Assembly (NCBI RefSeq): GCF_900659635.1
Contig: NZ_CAACVB010000067.1
Location: 1-34,086 of the forward strand
Source of the DNA: Actinomadura roseirufa
GTDB lineage: Bacteria; Actinomycetota; Actinomycetes; Streptosporangiales; Streptosporangiaceae
DNA length: 34,086 bases
Reading direction: 5' to 3'
Below, one piece after another: positions 23,698 through 32,243 of this stretch. Both the position numbers and the translations under genes were made by a program. Every line of letters starts with the position of its first letter. Within the stretch, counting starts at the first letter, position 1. Under the pieces are notes generated by a model. That model ran no database searches. It was not told the DNA's origin and worked only from the letters and a program-made list of their open reading frames with translations.

Positions 23698-23724
23698 GGG
23701 GGCCTCGACGGCGTCGAGGCCCCC
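23698..23724 (+). terminator. GC-rich 12-bp stem-loop
   Basis: GGGGGCCTCGAC, a 3-base loop, then the exact complement. It is a second terminator-like hairpin between the small hypothetical gene and the decayed regulator. Confidence 0.55.
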
Positions 23725-23744
23725 CGGCGGATCGTCGCGCTGCC

Positions 23745-24050
23745 GGCCGCGCGTGCTGGTCCTCACCACCTACGACTCCGACGCCGCATCTCCCGCGCCA
23801 TCGCGATCGGCGCGTCCGGCTACCTGCTCAAGGCCCACCGGACGAGCCGTTCCGCGTGACCCACGGCCGCACGCGGCAAGACCGCGTTGTCGCCACGCAT
23901 AGCCACCCGCCTGATGAACCAGATACGGGGTCGCGCGGCGCCCGTTCATCAGCGAGGCCACCATCAAGGCCCACCGAGTGCGCATCTTCACCAGGCTCGG
24001 CGTCGGCGCCCGCTCGGCGGCCGCCGAACGCAGGCTCATCCGCCTCCCCG
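23745..24050 (+). pseudogene. Decayed NarL/LuxR-type response regulator
   Basis: Broken pieces of a response regulator lie in order but in shifting frames. First comes RVLVLTTYDSDA, then SRAIAIGASGYLLKA of the receiver end, then LSPRIATRLMNQIRG of the linker, and last ISEATIKAHRVRIFTRLGVGARSAA of the HTH. At least two frameshifts and several deletions separate them, and the first half of the receiver is missing. No sensor kinase is adjacent. It is a clear pseudogene. Confidence 0.7.
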
Positions 24051-24651
24051 GCAGACCCCACCGCCCGGGGCCTCCACGGACCCGACCCGACCTGGGGATC
24101 ACGGGCTGCCACTCGAAGCGCCAGATGAACGACTGGGCCAACCGCTGGCTGTCACTCGTCCAGCAGAAGACCGGCGTCAACCCCTTCTTCTACAGCTCCT
24201 GGTCGTTCGCACAGAAGCACGGCCAGGGCCGACGCGAATACCCGCCGAGGGCCCTACGGAAAGGCCCACGGCAAGATAACCGCCACCTTCCCCGTGGGGC
24301 GCAGTGGACCCTCCACCAGTAAGCACCAAGAGCGCCCCAAAAGCAGCGGCTCGGGGGAAACAGCCTTCAGAGCCGCGCTCGCCAACTCGCACCCGAATTT
24401 CAGCCAGCGAACGGGACTCCCATCCGGTAGACCGATGCGCGGCTTCATCGACACTGACCGGTGAGGTAGCACGGAGCAACCCGACACCAGGCCCCTTACG
24501 GACGTGTTCACGGCGGGGTTCAAGTGGTCCGTAATCGTCGACACGGTCATTCCGGCGTTTTCACCCCGCAGAGGGGAAGGTCCTCTGAAAGGATTGGCCA
24601 GAGCGCACCCTTAAGGGGGAAGCGCCGGTTCATCAATGATGAGGCGCACTG
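24051..24651 (+). other. Gene remnants, one possibly from a glycoside hydrolase family 25 lysozyme
   Basis: Around 24125-24235 a frame reads NDWANRWLSLVQQKTGVNP then FFYSSWSF, like the helix-strand before the last beta strands of GH25 lysozymes. It then loses similarity. A second open frame without a start runs on to about 24460, with codon bias but no known motif. No intact gene is seen before the kinase start at 24652. Confidence 0.35.
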
Positions 24652-26517
24652 ATGGTTCCTCTCCAGCCTGGCGACCCCGACCAGGTCGGCGACTACCGGC
24701 TACTGCACCGGATCGGCGCGGGCGGCATGGGACAGGTGTTCTATGGCCGCTCACGCGGTGGCCGCCCGGTCGCGGTGAAACTCATCCGCTCCGAATACGC
24801 CGACGCCGAGCAGTTTCGCGAGCGATTCGCCCGAGAGATCGAGGCAGCCCGGCTGGTAGGAGGCTTTCACACCGCCCCGGTCGTCGATGCCGACCCGCAC
24901 GCCGACCCGCCCTGGATGGTCACCGCCTACATCCCTGGCCCCTCCCTGCAGCAGAGGGTCGCCGACAACGGCCCTCTCTCCCTGGATGCGGTTCTCGACT
25001 TGGGGGCCGGACTCGCCGAGGGACTGGCCGCCATCCACGCCTGCGGTCTCGTGCACCGCGATCTCAAGCCGAGCAACGTGATCCTTGCTGACGACGGACC
25101 TCGCATCATCGACTTCGGCATCGCCCGCGCCCTGGACGCCGGCACCATGACCGAATCCGGCGTCATGCTGGGCACCTACGCCTACATGTCACCCGAGCAG
25201 GTGCATGGCCACACCGTGGGACCCGCCGGCGATGTGTTCGCTCTCGGCTCGGTCTTGACCTTCGCCGCCACCGGCCACCCTCCGTTCGGCACCACATCGG
25301 CCGCCACGATCATCCACCGCATCACGACGCAACCTCCCGATCTGAACGAAGTGCCTGTCGCCCACGGTCTGCGGGACCTGGTCGCCGGTTGCCTGGCCAA
25401 GAATCCGACCGACCGTCCCTCAGTCAGCGCTCTCCTCACCGCGCTCACCGGGGATCGAGCCAGACCTCGGAAACCGGTGCTCCCCGCCCAAGACCCCCCG
25501 GCACGGCGCGACTCCCGATTCGTCCACGGCCTCCGTGACTCAGGTGGGCGCAGTGGCGCGGCCAAAGCCGGACACGGCAGTCCGGCCCCCGGCCCGACAG
25601 GCCATGCCAACGCCACCTTCCCGCCAGCGAACAAGGCGCATCGGACATGGAGCTGGATATCTCATGCGACTTCCCCGCCGAAAGGTTATCCGCCCGCCAA
25701 TTACCAGCAATTTCATAACCCCTATATAAGACCGGCCAGGCGCTGGCGCTCGTCCCCCTTGACGTACATATTGGCGGGAATTGCCATCTTCCTGACAACG
25801 TCCACTCTCATCAGTATAATACAGGGCGTATCATCGCTGATGGATGGCTTTTCCATGCCGGAGGAAACCTCGTCGAAAGTTCCTCTACCCGGCGGAACGC
25901 GCGTCTTCGCCGACGATTTTTCCGGTAAGTCGGAGAACTGGCAGGGGTATGAAAATGGTAAGAAGACGAGGCCGGTAGGGCCGGTCAACGGAAGGCTACG
26001 TTTGACCATTTCTCCGGACACTACGGTGGAGGCTTTGCCGCCGCTCTCGACATTCCTTACGAGAGATACGGCGTCCGACCTGCGGATCGATGCGACTCTC
26101 CATGTCGATCGGATCCCAGACGGCGCGTCGGCGGGGATTCTATGCCGAGTCAAAGAAAAAGGCGAAAGTTACGGTTTTGTCGTTTTTGTCAACGGTGTGA
26201 GCTTGCTGAAAATTGGTCCGGGCACGAACCGAACTATCGCGAACGCCACCTTCCCGGTGAATCTAGTCGACCCCCACCTTCATGCCGTGTGCGCCAACGC
26301 CCCCGATGGCTCGGTGAGGCTAAAATTCTGGATTGGCAAGGATCTGGTTCTATCGGGACGCGACATAAAGGATCCCATCCCGCGCGGTGGATGGTTTGGT
26401 TTTCGCGCGGATCTCTCATCCGGTTTCGGCAGTGAATCATTCGCCACGGCTTTGGATGATGTAGCCGTGTACCGGCTTGATGCCGGCAGCCGATCGCCGA
26501 CGAGCTCCCCGAGCTGA
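24652..26517 (+). CDS. Transmembrane Ser/Thr protein kinase with an extracellular sensor domain
   Basis: The 621-aa PknB-type kinase has IGAGGMGQV (21-29), Lys43, HRDLKPSN (135-142), DFG (154-156) and GTYAYMSPEQ (174-183), so it looks active. A Pro-rich juxtamembrane stretch (about 270-365) leads to one membrane helix (about 370-393). The extracellular part (about 410-605) begins with RVFADDFSGKSENWQGY and has the character of a laminin-G/concanavalin-like jelly roll, probably a carbohydrate or ligand sensor. The ATG at 24652 has GAGG about 9 bases upstream. From about 25,650 the DNA turns much more AT-rich than the kinase half, suggesting a different origin for the sensor part. Confidence 0.88.
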   Translation: MVPLQPGDPDQVGDYRLLHRIGAGGMGQVFYGRSRGGRPVAVKLIRSEYADAEQFRERFAREIEAARLVGGFHTAPVVDADPHADPPWMVTAYIPGPSLQQRVADNGPLSLDAVLDLGAGLAEGLAAIHACGLVHRDLKPSNVILADDGPRIIDFGIARALDAGTMTESGVMLGTYAYMSPEQVHGHTVGPAGDVFALGSVLTFAATGHPPFGTTSAATIIHRITTQPPDLNEVPVAHGLRDLVAGCLAKNPTDRPSVSALLTALTGDRARPRKPVLPAQDPPARRDSRFVHGLRDSGGRSGAAKAGHGSPAPGPTGHANATFPPANKAHRTWSWISHATSPPKGYPPANYQQFHNPYIRPARRWRSSPLTYILAGIAIFLTTSTLISIIQGVSSLMDGFSMPEETSSKVPLPGGTRVFADDFSGKSENWQGYENGKKTRPVGPVNGRLRLTISPDTTVEALPPLSTFLTRDTASDLRIDATLHVDRIPDGASAGILCRVKEKGESYGFVVFVNGVSLLKIGPGTNRTIANATFPVNLVDPHLHAVCANAPDGSVRLKFWIGKDLVLSGRDIKDPIPRGGWFGFRADLSSGFGSESFATALDDVAVYRLDAGSRSPTSSPS

Positions 26518-27077
26518 ATACTGGGCAGCGTCGGCCTCGACAGACGTCGCGGATGGGGCCGGTGCCGGTGGAGCGGTAACGCCAGTGCCCCCAGTTGCGG
26601 GTAACGCGATCGCTCAGGTCACCTGGCGTGCGAGCTGAAGCCCGCCTGTGAAACTCTCAGGCCGCGTTGGAAGCCATGCTCGGGACGAGCGCCGCCCCGT
26701 CGAGGGGGCCGGCGCGGTTCACATGGCGGCGGCCGTGGACGGCGTCCTCTTCTTCAGCGCCGCGCCGAGGGAGAGCCAGCCCCCTGGACCTGTGGCCGCC
26801 TCCCTGAGGCCGACCGTCCCCAACTCCGCCAACCGGCGTCCGGAGGTAGGCGGGAGGTGTACAAGGCGGCTGCCAAGCTCCGGCTGAGATGGCGCCGGCG
26901 GGGCGGTGCACAGAACGCCGCATTCGGCGCCTCGCAGGCTGAAGCGGGAGAGGCAGGAGCCGCAGGCGGCCGGGATCCGGAGTCGACGTCCGATGGCTGC
27001 ACAGGGCTGCATACATGGAAAAACCCGCTCGGCCTGTTTTGCCAGGTCGTTGCGGGTTTCTGCTGGTGATTCGCGGG
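26518..27077. other. Gene-free region between the kinase and the tRNA gene
   Basis: About 560 GC-rich bases. Short frames exist on both strands, but none has a recognisable protein or a ribosome site. Apart from the tRNA terminator at the right end I see no clear feature. Confidence 0.5.
27019..27059 (-). terminator. Intrinsic terminator of the tRNA-Arg gene
   Basis: On the minus strand, AAACCCGC ... GCGGGTTTTT forms an 8-bp stem followed by a run of Ts, beginning 19 bases after the tRNA 3' end. Confidence 0.75.
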
Positions 27078-27149
27078 TGCCCCCTGCAGGATTCGAACCT
27101 GCGCACACGGCTCCGGAGGCCGTTGCTCTATCCCCTGAGCTAAGGGGGC
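27078..27149 (-). tRNA. tRNA-Arg (anticodon CCG)
   Basis: The minus strand folds as a tRNA: 7-bp acceptor stem GCCCCCU/AGGGGGC with discriminator A, D arm GCTCAGGGGATAGAGC, anticodon loop CTCCGGA giving CCG (Arg, reads CGG), and T arm with GGTTCGAATCC. CCA is not encoded. It points away from the receiver gene. tRNA 3' ends are common integration sites, but I see no integrase or attachment repeat here. Confidence 0.95.
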
Positions 27150-27246
27150 CCGCGCTGCCCCTTGGGCGGCGCGAGATGAAGGCTACCAGGGTTGGTGGGG
27201 TGACGCGCACCTGAACGTTCGCCGTGCGTTGGGGGGTGGAGTGGGC

Positions 27247-27252
27247 TAGCTT
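27247..27252 (+). promoter_or_regulatory. -10 box of a leaderless receiver-protein transcript
   Basis: TAGCTT lies seven bases before GTG 27260, the spacing that makes the start codon itself the first transcribed base. There is no Shine-Dalgarno site. Confidence 0.4.
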
Positions 27253-27259
27253 CAAGGCC

Positions 27260-27643
27260 GTGACCGAGCCACTGGGACGCGTGCTGGTCGTCGATGATGA
27301 CGAGGTGATCCGCCAGCTCATCGCCGTGAACCTTCAGCTGGAGGGGTTCGAGGTGGCGACCGCGGTGGACGGGCAGGACTGCCTGGACAAGGTGGGCGAG
27401 GTCCGGCCGGACGTGATCACGCTGGACGTGATGATGCCGCGGCTGGACGGGTGGGTCACGGCGATCAGGCTGCGGGAGGACCCCGTGACCGCGCACATCA
27501 AGGTCGTGATGATCACGGCGCGGGCGCAGGAGCACGATGTGCGGCGGGGGGCGGAGATCGGCGTGGACGCGTACGTGACCAAGCCGTTCGACCCGAACCA
27601 GCTGATCCAGACGGTGCGGAAGCTGGCGGCGGTGTCCGGATAG
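27260..27643 (+). CDS. Stand-alone response-regulator receiver protein
   Basis: The 127-aa CheY-like receiver has the acidic pair VDDDE (11-15), the phospho-acceptor Asp in ITLDVMMP, the conserved Thr in VMITA and Lys in VTKPF. No output domain is present. The GTG at 27260 fits the receiver boundary; an in-frame ATG at 27224 adds 12 unlikely residues. No kinase is adjacent. This gene stands before nrtL and lysA in related actinomycetes, as far as I recall, so the partner must be encoded elsewhere. Confidence 0.88.
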   Translation: MTEPLGRVLVVDDDEVIRQLIAVNLQLEGFEVATAVDGQDCLDKVGEVRPDVITLDVMMPRLDGWVTAIRLREDPVTAHIKVVMITARAQEHDVRRGAEIGVDAYVTKPFDPNQLIQTVRKLAAVSG

Positions 27644-27651
27644 TGGTCGGA

Positions 27652-27657
27652 TAGTCT
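27652..27657 (+). promoter_or_regulatory. -10 box of a leaderless nrtL transcript
   Basis: TAGTCT lies seven bases before GTG 27665, the same arrangement as upstream of the receiver gene, and no clear ribosome site is present. Confidence 0.4.
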
Positions 27658-27664
27658 CGCGAGG

Positions 27665-28339
27665 GTGATTCCAGCCGAGGTGAGCGGCGCCCTCGCGGCC
27701 GCGGTGCGCGACGTGGGCCGTGAGCTGGGGGAGGTGCCCGTCTTCTGCCGGGGCGCCGGGGTCTACGAGAGTCCCGTGGCGCTGCGGGCGGGAGTCGATC
27801 CGCAGGTGATCGCCCGGCGGGTCGGGGGGACCGTCACCGGGCGCGGGTTCGTGCGGATCGAGGTCGGGGCCGGGGCCCTGGTGGACGGGATCGTCCGGGA
27901 TGCCGGTTACGGGATCGCGCGGGTGCCCTCTCACCGGTGGGACGAGTGGCCACGGACGTTCGAGAACCCTGGGTTCTGCGTGCGGTACGCCTATGCGCGG
28001 GCCGTGTGGGTGGGGCGTTGGGCCGCGGATCTGGGGGTTCGGCCGGGGGTGTTCGGGCCGGGGGAACCGGAGGAGCTGGCTCTGGTGGAGGCTCTGGGGG
28101 ACATGCCCGGACGGGCGGCGCAGGCCGAACGGGAACGGGATGCCAGGCCGTTGGTGTTCTGCTTGGAGAAAGTGGCCGGGGCGTACCACGACGTGCACGA
28201 GCGATGTCCTGCTCTGCCTTTGGGCGATGAGGAGCCGGGTGCGGTGCATGAGGGGCGCGTCAGCTTGGCGGAGGCCGTGCAGGTCGTCTTGGGCAATGGC
28301 CTGAACATGATCGGTGAGAGTCCTAGGAAGCGGATTTGA
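27665..28339 (+). CDS. nrtL: ArgS-related anticodon-binding protein NrtL
   Basis: The 224-aa protein has the N-terminal ArgRS add-on fold (YESPVALRAGVDPQVIARRV, then GFVRIEVGAGAL) and a C-terminal DALR anticodon-binding domain (NPGFCVRYAYAR, ALVEALGDMPG, AEAVQVVLGNGLNMIG). The whole catalytic core with the HIGH and KMSK motifs is absent, so it cannot charge tRNA as known synthetases do. It may bind tRNA-Arg or a tRNA-like RNA; its true role is unknown. It starts at GTG 27665 and its TGA overlaps the lysA ATG. A tRNA-Arg gene lies about 500 bases away. The symbol follows the name I recall for this family. Confidence 0.8.
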   Translation: MIPAEVSGALAAAVRDVGRELGEVPVFCRGAGVYESPVALRAGVDPQVIARRVGGTVTGRGFVRIEVGAGALVDGIVRDAGYGIARVPSHRWDEWPRTFENPGFCVRYAYARAVWVGRWAADLGVRPGVFGPGEPEELALVEALGDMPGRAAQAERERDARPLVFCLEKVAGAYHDVHERCPALPLGDEEPGAVHEGRVSLAEAVQVVLGNGLNMIGESPRKRI

Positions 28340-29730
28340 TGAGCAGAGTTCACCCCGCCGGTCCCCGGCACGCAGACGTCCTGCCCGAAGATCACCCTGC
28401 GGGCCCGGCGGACGACCTGAACGTTCTCGATACGCACATCTGGCCGCGTGGCGCCAGGCGTGAGGAGGGCGTCATGACGGTGGGCGGGGTGGACGTCCGG
28501 GATCTGGCGCGGGAGTACGGCACGCCTCTGTACGTGTACGACGAGGAGGACGTGCGGAGCCGGGCGCGTGAGTACGCGGCGGCGTTCCATGACGGGGACG
28601 TCCACTATGCGGGCAAGGCTTTCCTGTGCGGGGCCGTGGTCAAGTGGCTGAACGAGGAAGGGCTCGGCCTGGACGTGTGCAGTGGGGGTGAGCTTGCGGT
28701 CGCCTTGGCCGCGGGGTTCCCTACGGAACGCATCACGATGCATGGGAGTAACAAGGCGACCCGGGAGCTGGAGAAGGCTCTTGAGGTTGGGGTTGGACGG
28801 ATCGTCCTCGACTCGTTCGAGGAGATCGCGCGGCTGGGGTATCTGGCCCAGGAACGTGGGGCGCGTCCCAAGGTGATGGTGCGCGTGACCACGGGTGTGG
28901 AAGCTCACACCCATGAGTTCATCGCGACCGCTCATGACGACCAGAAGTTCGGTTTCTCGCGGAGTTCTGGGGCGGCGCTGGAGGCCGTGCGGCGCGTCCT
29001 GGAGTTGAAGCAGCTGGAGCTGGTGGGGCTGCACAGCCACATCGGGTCGCAGATCTTCGAGGTGGACGGGTTCGAGGTCGCGGCGCACCGGCTGGCGGAA
29101 CTCCTGGTGGCCATCCGGGACGAGCACGGGATCGAGCTGCCGGAGCTCGACCTCGGGGGCGGCTACGGGATCGCGTACGTGCCGGGGGAGGAGCCGCACG
29201 ACCCCAAGGCCATCGCGGACGGACTGAGGACGATCGTCGCGCGTGAGTGCAGGGCGTACGGGCTCACCATGCCGAGGCTGACCGTGGAGCCCGGACGGGC
29301 GATCGTGGGGCCGGGGGGCGTGACCCTGTACGAGGTCGGGACGGTCAAGGACGTCGAGGGGCTGCGGACGTACGTGTCCGTGGACGGGGGGATGAGCGAC
29401 AACCTGCGCACAGCCCTCTACGGCGCGGAGTACACCGGCGTCCTGGCGAGCCGGTCGTCGGAGGCGGAGCCCATGCTCAGCAGGCTTGTCGGAAAGCACT
29501 GCGAAAGCGGGGACATCGTGGTGCGCGACCTGTGGCTGCCAGCAGATCTTTCGGCGGGGGACCTGGTGGCGGTCGCGGCGACGGGTGCGTACTGTCGGTC
29601 GATGGCAAGTAACTACAACCACGTCCCGAAGCCCGCGGTGGTCGCGGTGCGGGACGGCAGGTCGCGCGTGATCGTCCGCAGGGAGAGCGTGGAGGACCTG
29701 CTGCGGCTCGATGCGGAGGTCGAAGCGTGA
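28339..29730 (+). CDS. lysA: Diaminopimelate decarboxylase
   Basis: The 463-aa fold-type III PLP enzyme converts meso-diaminopimelate to L-lysine. It has the Schiff-base Lys93 in YAGKAF, DVCSGGE, HSHIGSQI, LGGGYGI and EPGRAIVG. The first ~45 residues (HPAGPRHADVLPEDH) are the extension typical of actinobacterial LysA. The ATG at 28339 overlaps the nrtL stop (TGATG). Its end overlaps hom as GTGA, so the aspartate-family genes are translationally linked. Confidence 0.95.
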   Translation: MSRVHPAGPRHADVLPEDHPAGPADDLNVLDTHIWPRGARREEGVMTVGGVDVRDLAREYGTPLYVYDEEDVRSRAREYAAAFHDGDVHYAGKAFLCGAVVKWLNEEGLGLDVCSGGELAVALAAGFPTERITMHGSNKATRELEKALEVGVGRIVLDSFEEIARLGYLAQERGARPKVMVRVTTGVEAHTHEFIATAHDDQKFGFSRSSGAALEAVRRVLELKQLELVGLHSHIGSQIFEVDGFEVAAHRLAELLVAIRDEHGIELPELDLGGGYGIAYVPGEEPHDPKAIADGLRTIVARECRAYGLTMPRLTVEPGRAIVGPGGVTLYEVGTVKDVEGLRTYVSVDGGMSDNLRTALYGAEYTGVLASRSSEAEPMLSRLVGKHCESGDIVVRDLWLPADLSAGDLVAVAATGAYCRSMASNYNHVPKPAVVAVRDGRSRVIVRRESVEDLLRLDAEVEA

Positions 29731-31040
29731 AACCCGAACGTGGTCCGCTGCGGGTGGCGCTGCTCGGCTGCGGCGTCGTCGGCACGGAGGTCGTCAGGCT
29801 GCTGCGCGAGCAGGCCGACGACCTGGCAGCGCGGGTGGGGACCCCGCTGGAGCTGGCGGGCATCGCGGTGCGGCGCCCCGACAGGGTCCGGGCCGGAGTC
29901 GACCGGGACCTGCTGACGACGGACGCCCACGCGCTGGTGACCCGCGAGGACGTCGACATCGTCATCGAGGTGATCGGCGGGATCGAGCCCGCGCGGACGC
30001 TGATCCTGGAGGCGATGAAGACCGGCAAGTCGGTCATCACCGCCAACAAGGCGCTGCTCGCGGAGGACGGCGCGACGCTGTTCGCGGCGGCGCGCGAGTA
30101 CGGCGTCGACCTGTACTACGAGGCGTCGGTGGCCGGGGCCATCCCGCTGCTGAGGCCGCTCAGGGAGTCCCTGGTCGGCGACCATGTGCACCGGGTGCTC
30201 GGGATCGTCAACGGCACCACGAACTACATCCTCGACCAGATGGACACGCACGGCGCCGGTTTCCACGACGCGCTGGAGGAGGCGCAGGCGCTCGGTTACG
30301 CGGAGGCGGATCCGACGGCCGACGTGGAGGGGTTCGACGCGGCGGCCAAGGCGGCGATCCTGGCCCAGCTCGCCTTCCATACGCCGGTGACCGCCGCGGA
30401 CGTCCATCGCGAGGGCATCACCGAGGTCAGTGCCGCGGACGTGGCCGGCGCCAAGGGCATGGACTGCGTGGTCAAGCTGCTGGCCATCTGCGAGCGCGTG
30501 CCCTCCGACGACGGGCGCAACGGGCGCGGCGTGTCGGTGCGGGTGTACCCGGCGATGATCCCGCGGTCGCATCCGCTGGCGAGCGTCCGCGAGGCGTACA
30601 ACGCGGTGTTCGTGGAGGCGGAGTCGGCGGGCTCGCTCATGTTCTACGGGGCGGGGGCCGGCGGCGCGCCGACGGCCTCGGCGGTCCTCGGCGACCTGGT
30701 CGCGGTGTCGCGCAACCTGTCCGGCGGGACGGCCGGGCCGGTCGAGGTCACCTACGCCGAGCTGCCCGTCCTCCCCATGGGGGAGACCGTGACCCGCTAC
30801 TACATCCAGCTGGACGTGGCCGACGAGGCCGGTGTGCTCGCCACGGTGGCCGAGGCGTTCGCCCGGCACGGCGTGTCGATCCAGGCCGTCCGCCAGGTGG
30901 GGCTTGGTGAAGAGGCCCAGTTGGTGGTCGTGACCCACCGGGCGCCGGACGCGGCCCTGTCGGGGACGGTGGAGGGGCTACGCGAGCTGGACATCGTGCG
31001 TGAAGTGGCGAGTGTCATGCGCGTCGAAGGCGAGGAGTGA
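29727..31040 (+). CDS. hom: Homoserine dehydrogenase
   Basis: The 437-aa enzyme reduces aspartate semialdehyde to homoserine, the branch point to threonine and methionine. It has an N-terminal NAD(P) loop (LLGCGVVGTEV), the TANKALLAE active-site stretch, the catalytic domain with GTTNYIL and EADPTADVEG, and a C-terminal ACT domain (about 355-430), which normally gives feedback inhibition by threonine. The GTG at 29727 overlaps lysA by four bases. Confidence 0.95.
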   Translation: MKPERGPLRVALLGCGVVGTEVVRLLREQADDLAARVGTPLELAGIAVRRPDRVRAGVDRDLLTTDAHALVTREDVDIVIEVIGGIEPARTLILEAMKTGKSVITANKALLAEDGATLFAAAREYGVDLYYEASVAGAIPLLRPLRESLVGDHVHRVLGIVNGTTNYILDQMDTHGAGFHDALEEAQALGYAEADPTADVEGFDAAAKAAILAQLAFHTPVTAADVHREGITEVSAADVAGAKGMDCVVKLLAICERVPSDDGRNGRGVSVRVYPAMIPRSHPLASVREAYNAVFVEAESAGSLMFYGAGAGGAPTASAVLGDLVAVSRNLSGGTAGPVEVTYAELPVLPMGETVTRYYIQLDVADEAGVLATVAEAFARHGVSIQAVRQVGLGEEAQLVVVTHRAPDAALSGTVEGLRELDIVREVASVMRVEGEE

Positions 31041-31046
31041 CGCCGG

Positions 31047-31052
31047 TAGACT
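31047..31052 (+). promoter_or_regulatory. Possible -10 box of thrC
   Basis: TAGACT occurs 35 bases before the thrC GTG, just after the hom stop codon. It resembles the TAG-CT boxes before the receiver and nrtL genes. No clear -35 box. Confidence 0.3.
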
Positions 31053-31087
31053 CCGCACGACATCGCAGGTCATCCAAGGAGAACGAC

Positions 31088-32155
31088 GTGAACGCGAACG
31101 CCCGTGCGTGGCGTGGCCTCATCGAGGAATACCGCGACCGCCTTCCGGTGACGGACGCGACGCCCGTCGTCACCCTGCTGGAGGGCGGGACTCCGCTGGT
31201 CCCGGCGAACCGGCTGTCGCAGCTGACCGGCTGTGAGGTGCACCTCAAGGTCGAGGGAGCGAACCCGACCGGTTCGTTCAAGGACCGCGGCATGACGATG
31301 GCGATCAGCAAGGCCGCCGAGGACGGCGCCAAGGCGGTGATCTGCGCGTCCACCGGCAACACCTCCGCGTCGGCCGCGGCGTACGCCGTGCGGGCCGGGA
31401 TGACCTGCGCGGTCCTCGTCCCCAACGGCAAGATCGCCATGGGCAAGCTGGCCCAGGCGCTCGTGCACGGCGCGCGGCTGCTCCAGGTGGACGGGAACTT
31501 CGACGACTGCCTCGAACTGGCCCAGAAGCTGGCGGTCGACTACCCGGTGGCCCTGGTCAACTCGGTCAACAAGTACCGGCTGCAGGGGCAGAAGACCGCC
31601 GCGTTCGAGATCGTGGACGCGCTCGGCGGCGCGCCCGACGTCCACTGCCTGCCCGTCGGGAACGCGGGGAACATCTCCGCCTACTGGATGGGCTACAAGG
31701 AGTACGCGGCGGACGGGGTGTCGTCCGGGACGCCCCGCATGCTGGGGTTCCAGGCGAGCGGCGCGGCGCCGTTCGTGAAGGGCGAGCCCGTCCTGAAGCC
31801 GCAGACGATCGCCACCGCGATCCGGATCGGCAACCCGGCGTCCTGGGATCTGGCGATCGCGGCGCGGGACGAGTCGGGCGGCGCGATCGACTCGGTCACC
31901 GACCGGCAGATCCTGTCGGCGTACCGGCTGCTGGCCCGCGAGGAGGGCGTGTTCGTCGAGCCGGCGTCCGCGGCGAGCGTCGCGGGTCTTCTGCAGGCGA
32001 GCGAGCAGGGCCGGGTGAAGCCCGGCGCGAAGGTCGTGTGCACGGTGACCGGCAACGGTCTCAAGGACCCCGACTGGGCGATCTCCGGCGCGCCCGCCCC
32101 CACCATCGTCAAGGTCGACGCGCACGCCGCCGCCTCCGCGCTGGGCCTGACCTGA
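31088..32155 (+). CDS. thrC: Threonine synthase
   Basis: The 355-aa fold-type II PLP enzyme converts O-phosphohomoserine to threonine. The Schiff-base Lys65 is in TGSFKDRG, with STGNTSASAAAY, LPVGNAGNISAYW and VCTVTGNGLKDP also present. I choose GTG 31088, with AAGGAG seven bases upstream; a GTG at 31037 overlapping hom would add 17 residues with no family match. Confidence 0.95.
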   Translation: MNANARAWRGLIEEYRDRLPVTDATPVVTLLEGGTPLVPANRLSQLTGCEVHLKVEGANPTGSFKDRGMTMAISKAAEDGAKAVICASTGNTSASAAAYAVRAGMTCAVLVPNGKIAMGKLAQALVHGARLLQVDGNFDDCLELAQKLAVDYPVALVNSVNKYRLQGQKTAAFEIVDALGGAPDVHCLPVGNAGNISAYWMGYKEYAADGVSSGTPRMLGFQASGAAPFVKGEPVLKPQTIATAIRIGNPASWDLAIAARDESGGAIDSVTDRQILSAYRLLAREEGVFVEPASAASVAGLLQASEQGRVKPGAKVVCTVTGNGLKDPDWAISGAPAPTIVKVDAHAAASALGLT

Positions 32156-32167
32156 TCCAGAACACCT

Positions 32168-32192
32168 CCTCCCGGGGCGGCGCCGCGGGAGG
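32168..32192 (+). terminator. Hairpin between thrC and thrB
   Basis: CCTCCCG/CGGGAGG, a 7-bp stem with an inner GC-rich loop, lies 13 bases after the thrC stop. It may partly terminate transcription or adjust thrB level. Confidence 0.4.
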
Positions 32193-32243
32193 TCGCGCGG
32201 TCGCGCGCCCGGCGGCGCGCACCCGATTCCGAAGGGGCGGGCG

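Noticed and set aside
24254..24550. 98-codon minus-strand frame before the kinase
   Set aside because: Codon bias is mediocre, there is no ribosome site or recognisable motif, and the opposite strand looks at least as coding-like.
27078..27149. tRNA-Arg as an integration site of a mobile element
   Set aside because: No integrase, excisionase or repeated tRNA 3' end was found on either side.
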